Assembly: GCA_964574875.1 (NCBI GenBank)
Contig: CAZNOX010000004.1
Location: 1 to 64,000, forward strand
DNA: 64,000 bases
Source: DSCS01 sp035391585
GTDB taxonomy: Bacteria; Macinerneyibacteriota; Macinerneyibacteria; Macinerneyibacteriales; DSCS01
Reading direction: 5' to 3'
Of this stretch, positions 42,172-50,792 are shown piece after piece (within the stretch, counting starts at the first letter, position 1; each line of letters begins with the position of its first letter). Both the position numbers and the translations under genes were made by a program. The notes under the pieces were generated by a model. It was not told where the DNA came from and did no database searches. It saw nothing but the letters and a program-made list of their open reading frames with translations.

Positions 42172-42963
42172 CATCAGAGCCCGCACTCCCCGTGCAAGGC
42201 CGTATCCCGCAGCGGAGACGATAATGATCGTGGCCCCTGTGGGGAGGTTCATCAGGTAGGAGAGCCCGAGTCCCGCTGAATTAAAGAGGACAGCAAAAAG
42301 AGAGGCCAGAGCCATCATGGACCACAGATGCCTGCTGAAAAGATTGGCAGCCGAGGCCGGCAGGGCCAGAAGAGCGATGACCAGGACAAGTCCCACGACC
42401 CGCGTGAGAAGCACGATGGTCACGGCGATCACTCCCAGAAAAATGAGGGACATGAGATTGACCGGCAGCCCGCGCATGGCGGAATACTCTTCATCGAACG
42501 AGACATAGAGGATATGCCTTTTGAAGAGAAAGACTCCCGTGATAAGAAAGAGGTCGAGCAGGGCCAGTGCCAGGAGATTCTGCCTGGTGACCAGAAGGAT
42601 GTTTCCGAAAAGATAAGAGAGAAGATCCACGGTGTATCCCGGAGTCAGAGAGATAAAGAGGACTCCGAGTGCCATCCCCAGGGACCACAATGCGGCGATG
42701 ACCGTGTCTTCTCTCTCCCTCAGTCTGTTTTTGCCCACGACCAGGATCAGGACAAAAAGAAAAGCAGCCCCGAAGGCTCCCCACAGAGGATCGAAGGAGA
42801 GGAAGACGGCCAGGCCTATCCCCCCGAGGACAGCATGGGCCAGGCCTCCGCTCATCACGGCCAGACGCCGTGTGACGACAAAAGTCCCGGCGATGCCCGC
42901 TGCGATCCCCGAAAGAAGCGCGGCGATGGCGGTGAAAAGATAAAGGGACATCACAGAGTTCAT
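42142..42963 (-). CDS. znuB: Zinc/manganese ABC transporter permease (ZnuB-like)
   Basis: A 273-residue polytopic inner-membrane permease of the ABC-3 family with about eight helices. GIAAGIAGTFVVTRRLAVMS with the following GGLAHAVLGGIGLAV is the family's early signature. It starts at 42963 with AGGAGGAGCC upstream. It is the last gene after znuA and znuC, and metal specificity (zinc) is inferred from the Fur-type regulator and the His-rich ZnuA. The 5' end of its frame overlaps the znuC stop region when longer starts are used. Confidence 0.9.
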   Translation of the reverse strand: MNSVMSLYLFTAIAALLSGIAAGIAGTFVVTRRLAVMSGGLAHAVLGGIGLAVFLSFDPLWGAFGAAFLFVLILVVGKNRLREREDTVIAALWSLGMALGVLFISLTPGYTVDLLSYLFGNILLVTRQNLLALALLDLFLITGVFLFKRHILYVSFDEEYSAMRGLPVNLMSLIFLGVIAVTIVLLTRVVGLVLVIALLALPASAANLFSRHLWSMMALASLFAVLFNSAGLGLSYLMNLPTGATIIIVSAAGYGLARGVRALMKRKRVMPEG

Positions 42964-42971
42964 GGCTCCTC

Positions 42972-43709
42972 CTACAATCCGCACTGGTGGCGTATTTCCG
43001 TGACTTTATGCCCGTAGGGGGAGTGCCCCTCCCTTTCCAGGGCGATCTCGCCGGTATCATGACAGGCCGACCTTTTGTTCAGGCACATGACTTTATTGAC
43101 ATAGGATGAGACGAAGGTGATATCATGTGTGACCAGCAGAATGGTCATGACACGGTTCATCTCTTTGAGGAGTTCATAGATATCCTCTTCCACAGCGATA
43201 TCCACGCTGGATGTGGGTTCATCAAGGATGAGCAGTTCAGGAGAGGAGATGAGGGCCCGGGCAAGCAACACTCTCTGTTTCTGCCCTCCGGAGAGTTCTC
43301 CGAAGCGTTTTCGAGCCAGTTCGGCAATGCCCAGCTGGGCCAATGACCGGAACCCCTCCTCCACAGCATCCTTTTTCCAGACAGGCCCGATGAGGGTCTT
43401 TTTGAACAACCCCTGAAGGACCACCTCCAGGACGGTGATGGGAAATGACGCGTCCATGGTACTGAACTGGGGGACATATCCGATACGGGAGCCTGCTTTT
43501 GCAGGAGCCTCCCCCAAAACAGTGAGGGTCCCCCGTGTGGGCTGGAGATGTCCGGTGATGAGCTTCACCAGGGTTGTCTTTCCCCCGCCGTTGGGCCCCA
43601 CCACCGCCACAAAATCACCCTTCTCCACCACAACAGAGATATCTTCCAGAACGAAATCATCGTCATAGGCAAACCAGAGCCCGCGGCTTTCCAGAGCTTT
43701 GTCCGTCAC
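42972..43709 (-). CDS. znuC: Zinc ABC transporter ATP-binding protein (ZnuC-like)
   Basis: A 245-residue ABC ATPase. Walker A VGPNGGGKTTLVKLI near residue 38, Q-loop YVPQFST near 79, signature ELSGGQKQRVLLARAL near 138, Walker B LLILDEPTSSVD near 158 and switch His in LLVTHDITF. It starts at GTG 43709, 4 bases inside the znuA 3' end, so it is coupled. Together with the permease and the binding protein it makes a complete uptake transporter. The C-terminal tail has Cys and His (CHDTGEIALEREGHSPYGHK), possibly metal-binding. Confidence 0.92.
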   Translation of the reverse strand: MTDKALESRGLWFAYDDDFVLEDISVVVEKGDFVAVVGPNGGGKTTLVKLITGHLQPTRGTLTVLGEAPAKAGSRIGYVPQFSTMDASFPITVLEVVLQGLFKKTLIGPVWKKDAVEEGFRSLAQLGIAELARKRFGELSGGQKQRVLLARALISSPELLILDEPTSSVDIAVEEDIYELLKEMNRVMTILLVTHDITFVSSYVNKVMCLNKRSACHDTGEIALEREGHSPYGHKVTEIRHQCGL

Positions 43710-44599
43710 TTCGCCGCCTTTCCGGCTGCGGCACGGGCAGCCTCCCTGATAAGAGCCGGATAATCACGTCCCAGGGGATCAAGCGTGACGACCTCTCCGT
43801 CAAGTGACCGGGCGATGCGCATGGCCGCGTGGCGGCTGAACTCTTTCTGGATCATGATCGTCCTGACCCCTTTTTCCCTGAGATAGCCGATGATGGCCTG
43901 GAGCTCCCGCGGAGCAGGTTCTTTCCCCCGGACCTCGATGGGGATCTGCTCAAGGCCGAACTCCCTGCAAAAGTAGCCCCAGGAGGGGTGAAAGACTGCA
44001 AAGGGGATTTTAGGGGCCTCCCCCAGGATGCTTCTGACCTCCTCCTGCAGACGGCTGAGGCTGTGGAGAAGACGGGACAGCCTCTCCCTGTAACGGTCCT
44101 CTCCTGCAGGGTCGATCTCTATGAGGGCCTGCATGATGTTTTTCGCCATTGACTTGGCCAGCTCAGGACTCAGCCAGATATGAGGATCAAGATGGCCGTG
44201 GGTGTGGCCCTCGTCTGTTTCAGAACCGCTGCCCATGAGAGTCCGAAAATCATCGATAGGCCTTTTGGAAATTCCGGAAGAGACATCAAAGACCTTGAGA
44301 CGGGGGAAAAGTTCCCGGATACGTGGCAACCAGGCCTTCTCGAAAGGAACATCGATGGAAAGAAAAGCGGCTGCCCTGGAGAGTTCCTCGATCTGTCCCG
44401 GACGGGGCTCGTATGTGGCGGGACTCTCTCCCGGGCCCACCAGGACCTTCACCTGGAAGCCATCTCCCGCCAGCTGTTCCACAAACCACACCTGGGGGGG
44501 GATACTCACATACAGGAGGGGTTTCTCTGCGCTGCGGGATGAGGGAGATGAACAGGCCCCCATGATCAGAAGCAGGCTCATATACAGCAGGCGTTTCAT
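43706..44599 (-). CDS. znuA: Zinc-binding lipoprotein of the uptake transporter (ZnuA-like)
   Basis: A 297-residue periplasmic solute-binding lipoprotein of the ABC transporter. The signal ends in lipobox MGAC. A short His-rich loop, DEGHTHGHLDPHIWLSPELA, near residues 132-151 carries metal ligands, and FAVFHPSWGYFCREFGLEQI near 208 the next His. The loop is much shorter than in classic ZnuA but supports zinc over manganese. It follows the Fur-type regulator gene with a 4-base overlap, and it leads the znuA-znuC-znuB order. Confidence 0.91.
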   Translation of the reverse strand: MKRLLYMSLLLIMGACSSPSSRSAEKPLLYVSIPPQVWFVEQLAGDGFQVKVLVGPGESPATYEPRPGQIEELSRAAAFLSIDVPFEKAWLPRIRELFPRLKVFDVSSGISKRPIDDFRTLMGSGSETDEGHTHGHLDPHIWLSPELAKSMAKNIMQALIEIDPAGEDRYRERLSRLLHSLSRLQEEVRSILGEAPKIPFAVFHPSWGYFCREFGLEQIPIEVRGKEPAPRELQAIIGYLREKGVRTIMIQKEFSRHAAMRIARSLDGEVVTLDPLGRDYPALIREAARAAAGKAAK

Positions 44600-44997
44600 C
44601 CGAGTCTCCTCTCATGACGCTTCGCCCGGGCCCGGGCGCATTCAGAGCAGAGCCCGCTGAAGAGAAGCTGATGCCCCTGGATGGTATAGGAGAACTCCTC
44701 TTTCAACTCTTTTTCAATGCTTTTCGACGGACAGTGGGGAAAGACCTTGATCTCATGGCACTCTCTGCACACGAGGAAATGCCCGTTCTCCTTCCCGCTG
44801 TAATAGTATTTTTTCGGCCCGAAAAAGGCGATACTGTTCACACGCCCCTCCTGTTCAAGCTTTTTGAGCGCCCGGTAGACCGTGGAGAGGTCAGGGTGTC
44901 CCGGAAGGTTCCGGGCCAGGCCGGCGGCGTCAAAGAGACGCAGCCCGGAACCCATCATCTTCTCAATGGACTCCTCGGTGGTCTGATTCTTCTTCAT
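44596..44997 (-). CDS. Fur-family metal regulator, probably Zur
   Basis: A 133-residue Fur-type repressor. The winged-helix part has STVYRALKKLEQEGRVNSI near residue 38-56; the metal part has the structural zinc cysteines CREC near 77 and CSEC near 118, and GHQLLFSGLC before them. It starts at 44997 with AAAGGAG upstream. It sits first in an operon with zinc uptake genes, so a zinc sensor (Zur) is most likely, though the sequence alone cannot exclude Fur or Mur. A palindromic operator at 45012-45024 and the promoter suggest autoregulation. Confidence 0.86.
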   Translation of the reverse strand: MKKNQTTEESIEKMMGSGLRLFDAAGLARNLPGHPDLSTVYRALKKLEQEGRVNSIAFFGPKKYYYSGKENGHFLVCRECHEIKVFPHCPSKSIEKELKEEFSYTIQGHQLLFSGLCSECARARAKRHERRLG

Positions 44998-45011
44998 AAC
45001 AACTCCTTTGC

Positions 45012-45024
45012 GCAAATGATTTGC
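45012..45024. promoter_or_regulatory. Zur-type operator palindrome
   Basis: GCAAATGATTTGC, a perfect 6-1-6 inverted repeat, set between the -10 box and the ribosome site of the regulator gene. Its form resembles TGnAAATnATTTnCA Zur/Fur boxes. Position over the transcription start fits repression. Confidence 0.7.
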
Positions 45025-45028
45025 ATAA

Positions 45029-45057
45029 ACTATACGCCCTGTCTGTGCATGAGTCAA
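45029..45057 (-). promoter_or_regulatory. Promoter of the Fur/znuACB operon
   Basis: On the minus strand TTGACT (45052-45057) and TATAGT (45029-45034) are exactly 17 bases apart. The palindromic operator lies immediately downstream, over the expected start site. Confidence 0.75.
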
Positions 45058-45069
45058 GCGAAGGTTTTC

Positions 45070-45098
45070 TTGAATCCTTCCTCTCTCTGTGATAGAAT
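45070..45098 (+). promoter_or_regulatory. Promoter of the nitrilase-family gene, no leader predicted
   Basis: TTGAAT (45070-45075) and TAGAAT (45093-45098) are 17 bases apart. The ATG begins at 45105, 6 bases past the -10 box, with no ribosome site, so the transcript may be leaderless. Confidence 0.65.
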
Positions 45099-45104
45099 AG
45101 GCCT

Positions 45105-45872
45105 ATGATCACAGCATTTTACCAGTTCGCTCCCCGGCTCGGGGAGAGGGATGCCAATCTTGAGATGATCCGGAAAGGGACCGTGAACAGATCATTCGAT
45201 CTCCTGGTCCTTCCTGAACTCTGCACAACAGGCTATGCCCTTACTCCCGAAGAGCTGGACCGTTTCAGTGAACCTGTCCCCGACGGACCCACGGTCTCTT
45301 TTATGCTTCGTTATTCGCAGGAAAAGAAGAGCACCATCGTCTGGGGAATGGCTGAACGTGAAGGAGACCGTTTTTATAACAGCGCAGTCCTGGTCCATCA
45401 GGGTTTCTTTCTGGGGAAATACAGGAAAGTCCATCTCTTCCTTGATGAAAAAGATCTCTTTACCCCCGGGGACCTTCCCTTTACCGTTTGGGATGTCAAC
45501 GGGGTCCGGACAGGGATCATGATCTGTTTCGACTGGGCCTATCCCGAGGCGGCCCGGACCCTGGCCTCACGCGGCGCCCAGCTCATCGCCCATCCTGCCA
45601 ACCTTGTTTTGCCCCTGTGTCAGAAAGCCATGCCTGTCCGGGCGTTGGAGAACCGTATCTTTACCGTCACTGCAAACAGGACAGGGGAAGAGCGCGGCCT
45701 CCGTTTCACGGGACAAAGCCTCATCTGCGCCCCCGGAGGAAAGATCCTCAAACAGGCCCGCAAACGTCCGTCCTTCGGTTCTGCTGAAATCGACCCGGTT
45801 GAAGCCTCGGACAAGAGAATGACTGCTCGAAACTCTCTCTTCGAAGACCGCAGGCCGTCATTTTATCTGTGA
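45105..45872 (+). CDS. Carbon-nitrogen hydrolase (nitrilase superfamily)
   Basis: A 255-residue cytoplasmic amidase-type enzyme. The Glu-Lys-Cys triad is visible: LLVLPELCTTGYA near residue 36, GKYRKVHLFLDEKDLFTPGD near 105, and TGIMICFDWAYPEAARTLAS near 142 with the nucleophilic Cys. The short length and Met-free core fit omega-amidase or NAD-synthetase-independent hydrolases; the substrate is not identifiable. The ATG has no Shine-Dalgarno site and lies directly after a strong promoter. It ends 11 bases before the HD-GYP gene. Confidence 0.87.
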   Translation: MITAFYQFAPRLGERDANLEMIRKGTVNRSFDLLVLPELCTTGYALTPEELDRFSEPVPDGPTVSFMLRYSQEKKSTIVWGMAEREGDRFYNSAVLVHQGFFLGKYRKVHLFLDEKDLFTPGDLPFTVWDVNGVRTGIMICFDWAYPEAARTLASRGAQLIAHPANLVLPLCQKAMPVRALENRIFTVTANRTGEERGLRFTGQSLICAPGGKILKQARKRPSFGSAEIDPVEASDKRMTARNSLFEDRRPSFYL

Positions 45873-45883
45873 AAGGAGCCTGT

Positions 45884-47470
45884 ATGGAAAACAGGAGTAT
45901 CTATGACCAGCGTCTTTCCGAAATGCTGGATAAAGTCGCTGACGAGATCAAAAACTACTCCATCAGTTTCATCAGCCATATCAAAAAACTCGCTGAGATC
46001 GGGATCTCCCTTACTTCGGAAAAAAACATCACCAAGATCCTGGAAATGATCGTGGAAGAGGCCAAGAATTTTACCAATGCCGATGCGGGGACTCTCTATT
46101 CGGTCAGCGGTGACAGGCTGATCTTCGAGATCCTCTACAACGATACTCTGGGGATCAAACAGGGCGGAACCACGGGAACCCCTATCAAACTCCCCCCTGT
46201 CCCCATCCATGAACAGAATGTCTCGGGATATGTGGCCAAAAAAGGGGAGATCATCAACATCCCTGACGTCTATAAGGACAACACATTTGATTTTACAGGT
46301 CCCAAGAAGTATGATGCCCAGACAGGCTACCGCTCCCGGTCTTTTCTTGTGGTCCCCCTTCGTGATCACGAAAACACCATCATCGGCGTCCTGCAGCTGA
46401 TCAATGCCAAGAATAAGGATACAGGAGAAGTCATCCCCTTCGCCCCGGAATATGAGGATATCATCTATTCTCTGGCCTCCCAGGCCGCTGTCGCTATTAC
46501 CAATGCCCAGCTGATCAAAGATATCGAACAGATGCTCAACTCCTTTGTCAAAGTGATGGCCACCGCGATCGATGAGAGGACTCCCTACAACAGGGACCAT
46601 ACTGCCAGAGTGGCCTGCTATACCGTGGCGCTGGCCGAACGGATCAACGGGATCACCGAAGGCCGGTATAAAGACCTCTATTTTACAGAAGAGAAATTGG
46701 CAGAACTGAATATGGCCGCCTGGCTCCATGATGTGGGTAAAGTCACCACCCCGGATATTGTGATGGACAAATCCACGAAACTCGAATGCAAGATGGACAG
46801 GCTGGAGATGATCCTCCAGCGCATCGAACTTCTCCGAAAGGACTGCAGCATCCAGGAACTTTCAGGGATGCAGAATGAGAAAACAGCCAAAGAGATGCTC
46901 GAGCGCCTCTCCCGGTATGAAGATTTCCTCGTCAAAGCCAATCAGCCCGGAGAATCCCTGAGCGGGAAAGACCTGGCTTTTCTCGAAGAGATCCGCTCCT
47001 TCCGGTTCAAGGATCATATGGGCATCCCCCGGCAGGTCATCACAGAAGAGGAGTATGCCAACCTCTCCATTCCCCGGGGGACTTTGAATCCCGCTGAACG
47101 GACCATCATGGAAAATCATGTCCTGGTCACTGAAAAACTCCTCTCCAACATGCCCTTTATCAAGAAGTATAAGAATGTTCCCGAGATCGCCTCGGCTCAT
47201 CATGAAAAGATCGACGGCAGCGGCTACCCCCATCATCTTCAGGGCGAGGAGATCCCCATAGGAGGGCGGATCATGGCTATCGCTGATTTTTTCGATGCTC
47301 TCACAGCCAGTGACCGCCCGTATAAAAAGGCGATGTCATCCGACGAAGCCTTTAAGATCCTTGAAAAAAGCGCTGAAAAGGGAGAACTGGACAAGGACCT
47401 TCTCCAGATCTTCCGCGACAGTAAAATCTATGCAACGGATACTCAGAAGAAAGGAGTCTTTGAAACATGA
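45884..47470 (+). CDS. GAF / HD-GYP domain protein (putative c-di-GMP phosphodiesterase)
   Basis: A 528-residue cytoplasmic signalling protein. A GAF domain spans about residues 35-215 (EQNVSGYVAKKGEIINIPDV). The catalytic domain starts near 222 (DERTPYNRDHTARVACYTVA), with the metal motif MAAWLHDVGKVTTPDIVMD near 280. A charged, helical insertion of about 110 residues (KLECKMDRLEMILQRIELLR onward) splits it before PAERTIMENHVLV and SAHHEKIDGSGYPHHLQGEE, the GYP motif near 440. The HD and GYP motifs are intact, so c-di-GMP hydrolysis is plausible. ATG 45884 is chosen for the AAAGGAG upstream. Its end overlaps the protease gene by 4 bases. Confidence 0.9.
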   Translation: MENRSIYDQRLSEMLDKVADEIKNYSISFISHIKKLAEIGISLTSEKNITKILEMIVEEAKNFTNADAGTLYSVSGDRLIFEILYNDTLGIKQGGTTGTPIKLPPVPIHEQNVSGYVAKKGEIINIPDVYKDNTFDFTGPKKYDAQTGYRSRSFLVVPLRDHENTIIGVLQLINAKNKDTGEVIPFAPEYEDIIYSLASQAAVAITNAQLIKDIEQMLNSFVKVMATAIDERTPYNRDHTARVACYTVALAERINGITEGRYKDLYFTEEKLAELNMAAWLHDVGKVTTPDIVMDKSTKLECKMDRLEMILQRIELLRKDCSIQELSGMQNEKTAKEMLERLSRYEDFLVKANQPGESLSGKDLAFLEEIRSFRFKDHMGIPRQVITEEEYANLSIPRGTLNPAERTIMENHVLVTEKLLSNMPFIKKYKNVPEIASAHHEKIDGSGYPHHLQGEEIPIGGRIMAIADFFDALTASDRPYKKAMSSDEAFKILEKSAEKGELDKDLLQIFRDSKIYATDTQKKGVFET

Positions 47471-48111
47471 TCAATGACGTCGCTATCATCCCCCTGCAGA
47501 TCCTGGCTCTTCTCTATGCCATTGTCATCCATGAATGGGCTCACGGCTTTGCCGCCTATAAAATGGGAGACAATACAGCCTACTATATGGGGCGGCTCAC
47601 GCTCAACCCCATACGTCACATGGACCTTTTCGGGACAGTCCTTCTGCCCCTTCTTCTCATCGTGACGCGCTCCCCCATCCTTTTCGGCTGGGCCAAGCCG
47701 GTCCCTGTCAACCCCAATAATTTCAGAGACTTCAAAAAAGGCGAAGTGGTGGTCTCTCTGGCTGGAGTCACCGCCAACATCCTGTCTGCACTGCTCTTCA
47801 CAGCCCTGGTCTTTATTCTCCGTCACTTTTCAGGGATGCCCCTGATCCAGCCGATGATCTTTTTCTTCATCATTGCATCGGTGATCAATGTCATCCTCTT
47901 CGCTTTTAACCTCATTCCCATCCCCCCTCTGGACGGATCGCATATCCTCATGCTGCTGCTGCCTCCCAAACAGGCCATGGTCTTCAACCGGATCGCGCCC
48001 TACGGGTTTATCATCATCCTGGGGCTTCTCCTTGTGGGAGCCATCGATGTCTATCTCCGTCTGATTTTGAACCTCTACTTCACTGTCACGGGCCTTCCCC
48101 TGATCTTCTGA
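47467..48111 (+). CDS. Site-2 protease family (M50) membrane peptidase
   Basis: A 214-residue polytopic membrane protein of the compact rhomboid-like/M50 site-2 protease group. The zinc motif HEWAHGFAAYKMGD lies in the first helix near residue 23, and the second ligand motif NLIPIPPLDGSHIL near 151. It is the short form without a PDZ domain, seen in many bacteria. It may cleave membrane-bound regulators; the substrate is unknown. It starts in the HD-GYP stop codon (ATGA). Confidence 0.9.
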   Translation: MINDVAIIPLQILALLYAIVIHEWAHGFAAYKMGDNTAYYMGRLTLNPIRHMDLFGTVLLPLLLIVTRSPILFGWAKPVPVNPNNFRDFKKGEVVVSLAGVTANILSALLFTALVFILRHFSGMPLIQPMIFFFIIASVINVILFAFNLIPIPPLDGSHILMLLLPPKQAMVFNRIAPYGFIIILGLLLVGAIDVYLRLILNLYFTVTGLPLIF

Positions 48112-48914
48112 TGACGATGAAACACCTTGAAAGCCTCTCCCCCTTTACAGAGATCTCCGGAAAAGAGTTCTCCGGATCCTTTCATCGGGATCCCGGAGGG
48201 CGTCTTTTTCTCCTCGTGGACACGCCCCCGGAAGGAGTCCGCGACCTCATCGATGCCCCCCTTTCTCTGGGCGGGATGAAAAGCGGGCCGGATACCGTGC
48301 GGCTCGTCCTCACTCTCCACCGGGACGGCACCCCGCTGCTTCTTCTGGACAAGGTCATCACCCTCTCCCGGGATGAAGAGGATTACCGTGCGTTCTTATC
48401 AGCAGAGATGCAATCCCTGGCCTTCTTCTATTCATCAGAGGGCAAACGCTTTTTCATCCTGGCAAAACAGGTGCGTCTCGATGAGAAACTCAAAGCGGAG
48501 CTTCTCGCCATGGCCGCTCCCGGTTCCCCCGTCATCCACCGCATCCCGCTCTCGCAGACCGACATCACCCCTTTTCTGAAAGCCTCTTACACGCTGTACC
48601 GTTTTGAAGAGGAGGCCCTTGAAGACCCGTCTCTCATGATGAGGATGGAGAACGGTGCTCTTCTCAAAAGGCCCTTCTCTCTGTGGACCGGGCGTGATCC
48701 CGGAGGAGCTTTTCTTCTATCCGATACCCCTCTGCAGAGCCGGACACCCGAAAAGAAGGGATGCCATCCCCTTGAGATGACGGCCCTGCCCTATGGGTTC
48801 TCAACTGTTCCGGGGATCCTCTTCCGGATCCTCATCGACAAAGAGGGCATGGACGACCTCAAGGCCCGGGGAGACCGAAAGAACTATGAAGAGTCGTATC
48901 CTTTCTGGCGTTAG
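48111..48914 (+). CDS. Hypothetical cytoplasmic protein
   Basis: A 267-residue protein with no signal peptide and no recognised domain. It is rich in charged and aromatic residues and seems to alternate strands and helices (GSFHRDPGGRLFLLVDTPPE, VRLVLTLHRDGTPLLLLDKV, RFFILAKQVRLDEKLKAEL). Its start overlaps the protease stop by one base (TGATG), and its 3' end overlaps the transglycosylase gene by 29 bases, so it belongs to this operon. Role unknown. Confidence 0.8.
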   Translation: MTMKHLESLSPFTEISGKEFSGSFHRDPGGRLFLLVDTPPEGVRDLIDAPLSLGGMKSGPDTVRLVLTLHRDGTPLLLLDKVITLSRDEEDYRAFLSAEMQSLAFFYSSEGKRFFILAKQVRLDEKLKAELLAMAAPGSPVIHRIPLSQTDITPFLKASYTLYRFEEEALEDPSLMMRMENGALLKRPFSLWTGRDPGGAFLLSDTPLQSRTPEKKGCHPLEMTALPYGFSTVPGILFRILIDKEGMDDLKARGDRKNYEESYPFWR

Positions 48915-50781
48915 TCTCCTTCTCCTTCTTTTTTTTCTCTTCTATACGCCCGGTTGCTCTCTTATCAGGCGCCCGTCTCCGCCCCGTCCCCTTTATGCCA
49001 GGGCCCTGGAAAGACTTCACGACGGTGACAAAGCCGCCGCCGTTGCACTCTTCTCCTCTGTGAGCGGAGATGACGATATCTATCCTGCAGCTCTGATCAG
49101 GGGCATGGAGGCATCCCGAAAGAGAGACGAGGCTATGTATGACCTCTTTCTTTCCCGTCTTGCAGAGATCCTGCCCCTCTACCCTTTTCTGGACGACTAC
49201 TACTACTTCGCTCTCATGCGGCAGCAGGCCGACCGGGGAGAGGACACCTACCTCATCACCTACCGGGATTTCTTTGAACTCGTGGGAGAAGAAGACCTCT
49301 ACAAAGAGCTGCTCTTCTTTTATACGGAGGCCCTTGCCCGGGCAGAGCGAAATGAGGTGGCCCTCCGGGAGTCTGCAGCACTCTACCGAAGACGGCTTCC
49401 CGAAAACCACAAATCTGCTCTGGAAGAACTTATCACCTCCCTTATGCAAAAAGAGGGGCTTTCCCTCCGGGGGCCTGAATGGGATATCCTCGCCCGCCTG
49501 CCTCTCAGCTTGTCACAAGTCAGGAGCTATCTGAAATCCCGCTTCGAAGATTCCGGTTTCTGGTGGGAGGCCGCATCCCGTTTTCTGTCAACACGGGAGA
49601 TGCAGGCTTTTGGCGGCGATAGCAACGGCTATATCCTGGCCCGCCGTTTCAGCGGGGCCTCCCCCGAAGAGGAGACACGCCGGCGTCTTGCGAATCTGCT
49701 GGATGATCCGGAGTTGACATACCCCTCCCCGCTGGCGCATCTCTTCATCTCTCTTTTTCCAGACGATCTCCGGAGTCTCACCTTTTTCAAACTGCTGGAT
49801 CCCGAGGCTGCCGAAGACGAGGCCCGCCTTCTGTTCGACACCCTTCTCGAAGAACGCCGTTTCGACATCCTGAGACAGTGGCTTTCGGCCTGGAACAGGG
49901 AAGAGAAGGCCTTTCATCCCGAAACCGGGGCCCGGTTTCTCTATTGGGAAGCCGTCCTGGGGATGAAGAACGGCAAACTGACACCGCAGGGGGAAAAGGC
50001 CCTCAGGGACTGCTGCCGCATGGCGCCCCTCTCTTACTATCACATCAAAGCCGCACGGCTTCTGAACCTTTCGCCTCTGGATCCCGGGCTTTTTGACCCG
50101 CACATGACCCGTGGCAGGACAGACCCGAAAATGAGATCCCTTCTCAAAGCCCTGGACAGTTATGATGACAGAGAGGGCGTCCGGATGATCCAGCTCTCTA
50201 TTGACAATGACCACTTCTTCGATAACCTCCCGCTTTTCATGGACCTCTATACCCGGTACCAGGATTACGACTGGATGATTCTCAGCGCACGCTATCTCTG
50301 GAAGGCGGAAGGGCCTTCACATGACCTTCTTCCCTACCTCTACCCCATGGGTTTTCAAGATGCGGTCCGCCTTCACAGTGCACTCCCCCCGGAAGAGGCT
50401 CCTCTGGTCTATGGCGTCATCCACCAGGAGAGCCGCTTTGCTCCCACAGCCGTCTCCCGGGCGGGGGCACAAGGGCTCATGCAGCTCATGCCCTCGACAT
50501 TCCACAGCCTGGCCGGGATGAAACAGGAGGACCCTTTTGACATCAGGGCCAATATCTCAGCGGGCACCGCTTATCTCAAAAGGCTTCTCCATGCCTTCAC
50601 AAAGAAGGAGTATGTCCTGGCGGCCTACAATGCCGGGCCTCACCGTCTTCATCTCTGGGAAGAAGAATTCGGCCCGCGCACTCCTGAAGAGTTTGTCGAA
50701 CTCATCCCCTTTCCCGAGACAAAAGGGTATGTCTCCCGGGTCATCACCCTGGAAGGGATCTACCGGGCCTTGTATCACTGA
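48886..50781 (+). CDS. Lytic transglycosylase lipoprotein (Slt70-like)
   Basis: A 631-residue predicted lipoprotein that cleaves peptidoglycan between MurNAc and GlcNAc. A signal (SLLLLLFFLFYTPGCSL) carries a lipobox-like TPGC. A long helical superhelix region of about 430 residues follows, then the SLT domain: VYGVIHQESRFAPTAVS with catalytic Glu, AQGLMQLMPSTF, ISAGTAYLKRLLHAF and YVLAAYNAGPHRLHLW. The start at 48886 follows GGGAGA and lies in the end of the previous gene. Longer frames upstream overlap that gene. Confidence 0.89.
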   Translation: MKSRILSGVSLLLLLFFLFYTPGCSLIRRPSPPRPLYARALERLHDGDKAAAVALFSSVSGDDDIYPAALIRGMEASRKRDEAMYDLFLSRLAEILPLYPFLDDYYYFALMRQQADRGEDTYLITYRDFFELVGEEDLYKELLFFYTEALARAERNEVALRESAALYRRRLPENHKSALEELITSLMQKEGLSLRGPEWDILARLPLSLSQVRSYLKSRFEDSGFWWEAASRFLSTREMQAFGGDSNGYILARRFSGASPEEETRRRLANLLDDPELTYPSPLAHLFISLFPDDLRSLTFFKLLDPEAAEDEARLLFDTLLEERRFDILRQWLSAWNREEKAFHPETGARFLYWEAVLGMKNGKLTPQGEKALRDCCRMAPLSYYHIKAARLLNLSPLDPGLFDPHMTRGRTDPKMRSLLKALDSYDDREGVRMIQLSIDNDHFFDNLPLFMDLYTRYQDYDWMILSARYLWKAEGPSHDLLPYLYPMGFQDAVRLHSALPPEEAPLVYGVIHQESRFAPTAVSRAGAQGLMQLMPSTFHSLAGMKQEDPFDIRANISAGTAYLKRLLHAFTKKEYVLAAYNAGPHRLHLWEEEFGPRTPEEFVELIPFPETKGYVSRVITLEGIYRALYH

Positions 50782-50792
50782 AAGGAGTCTCT

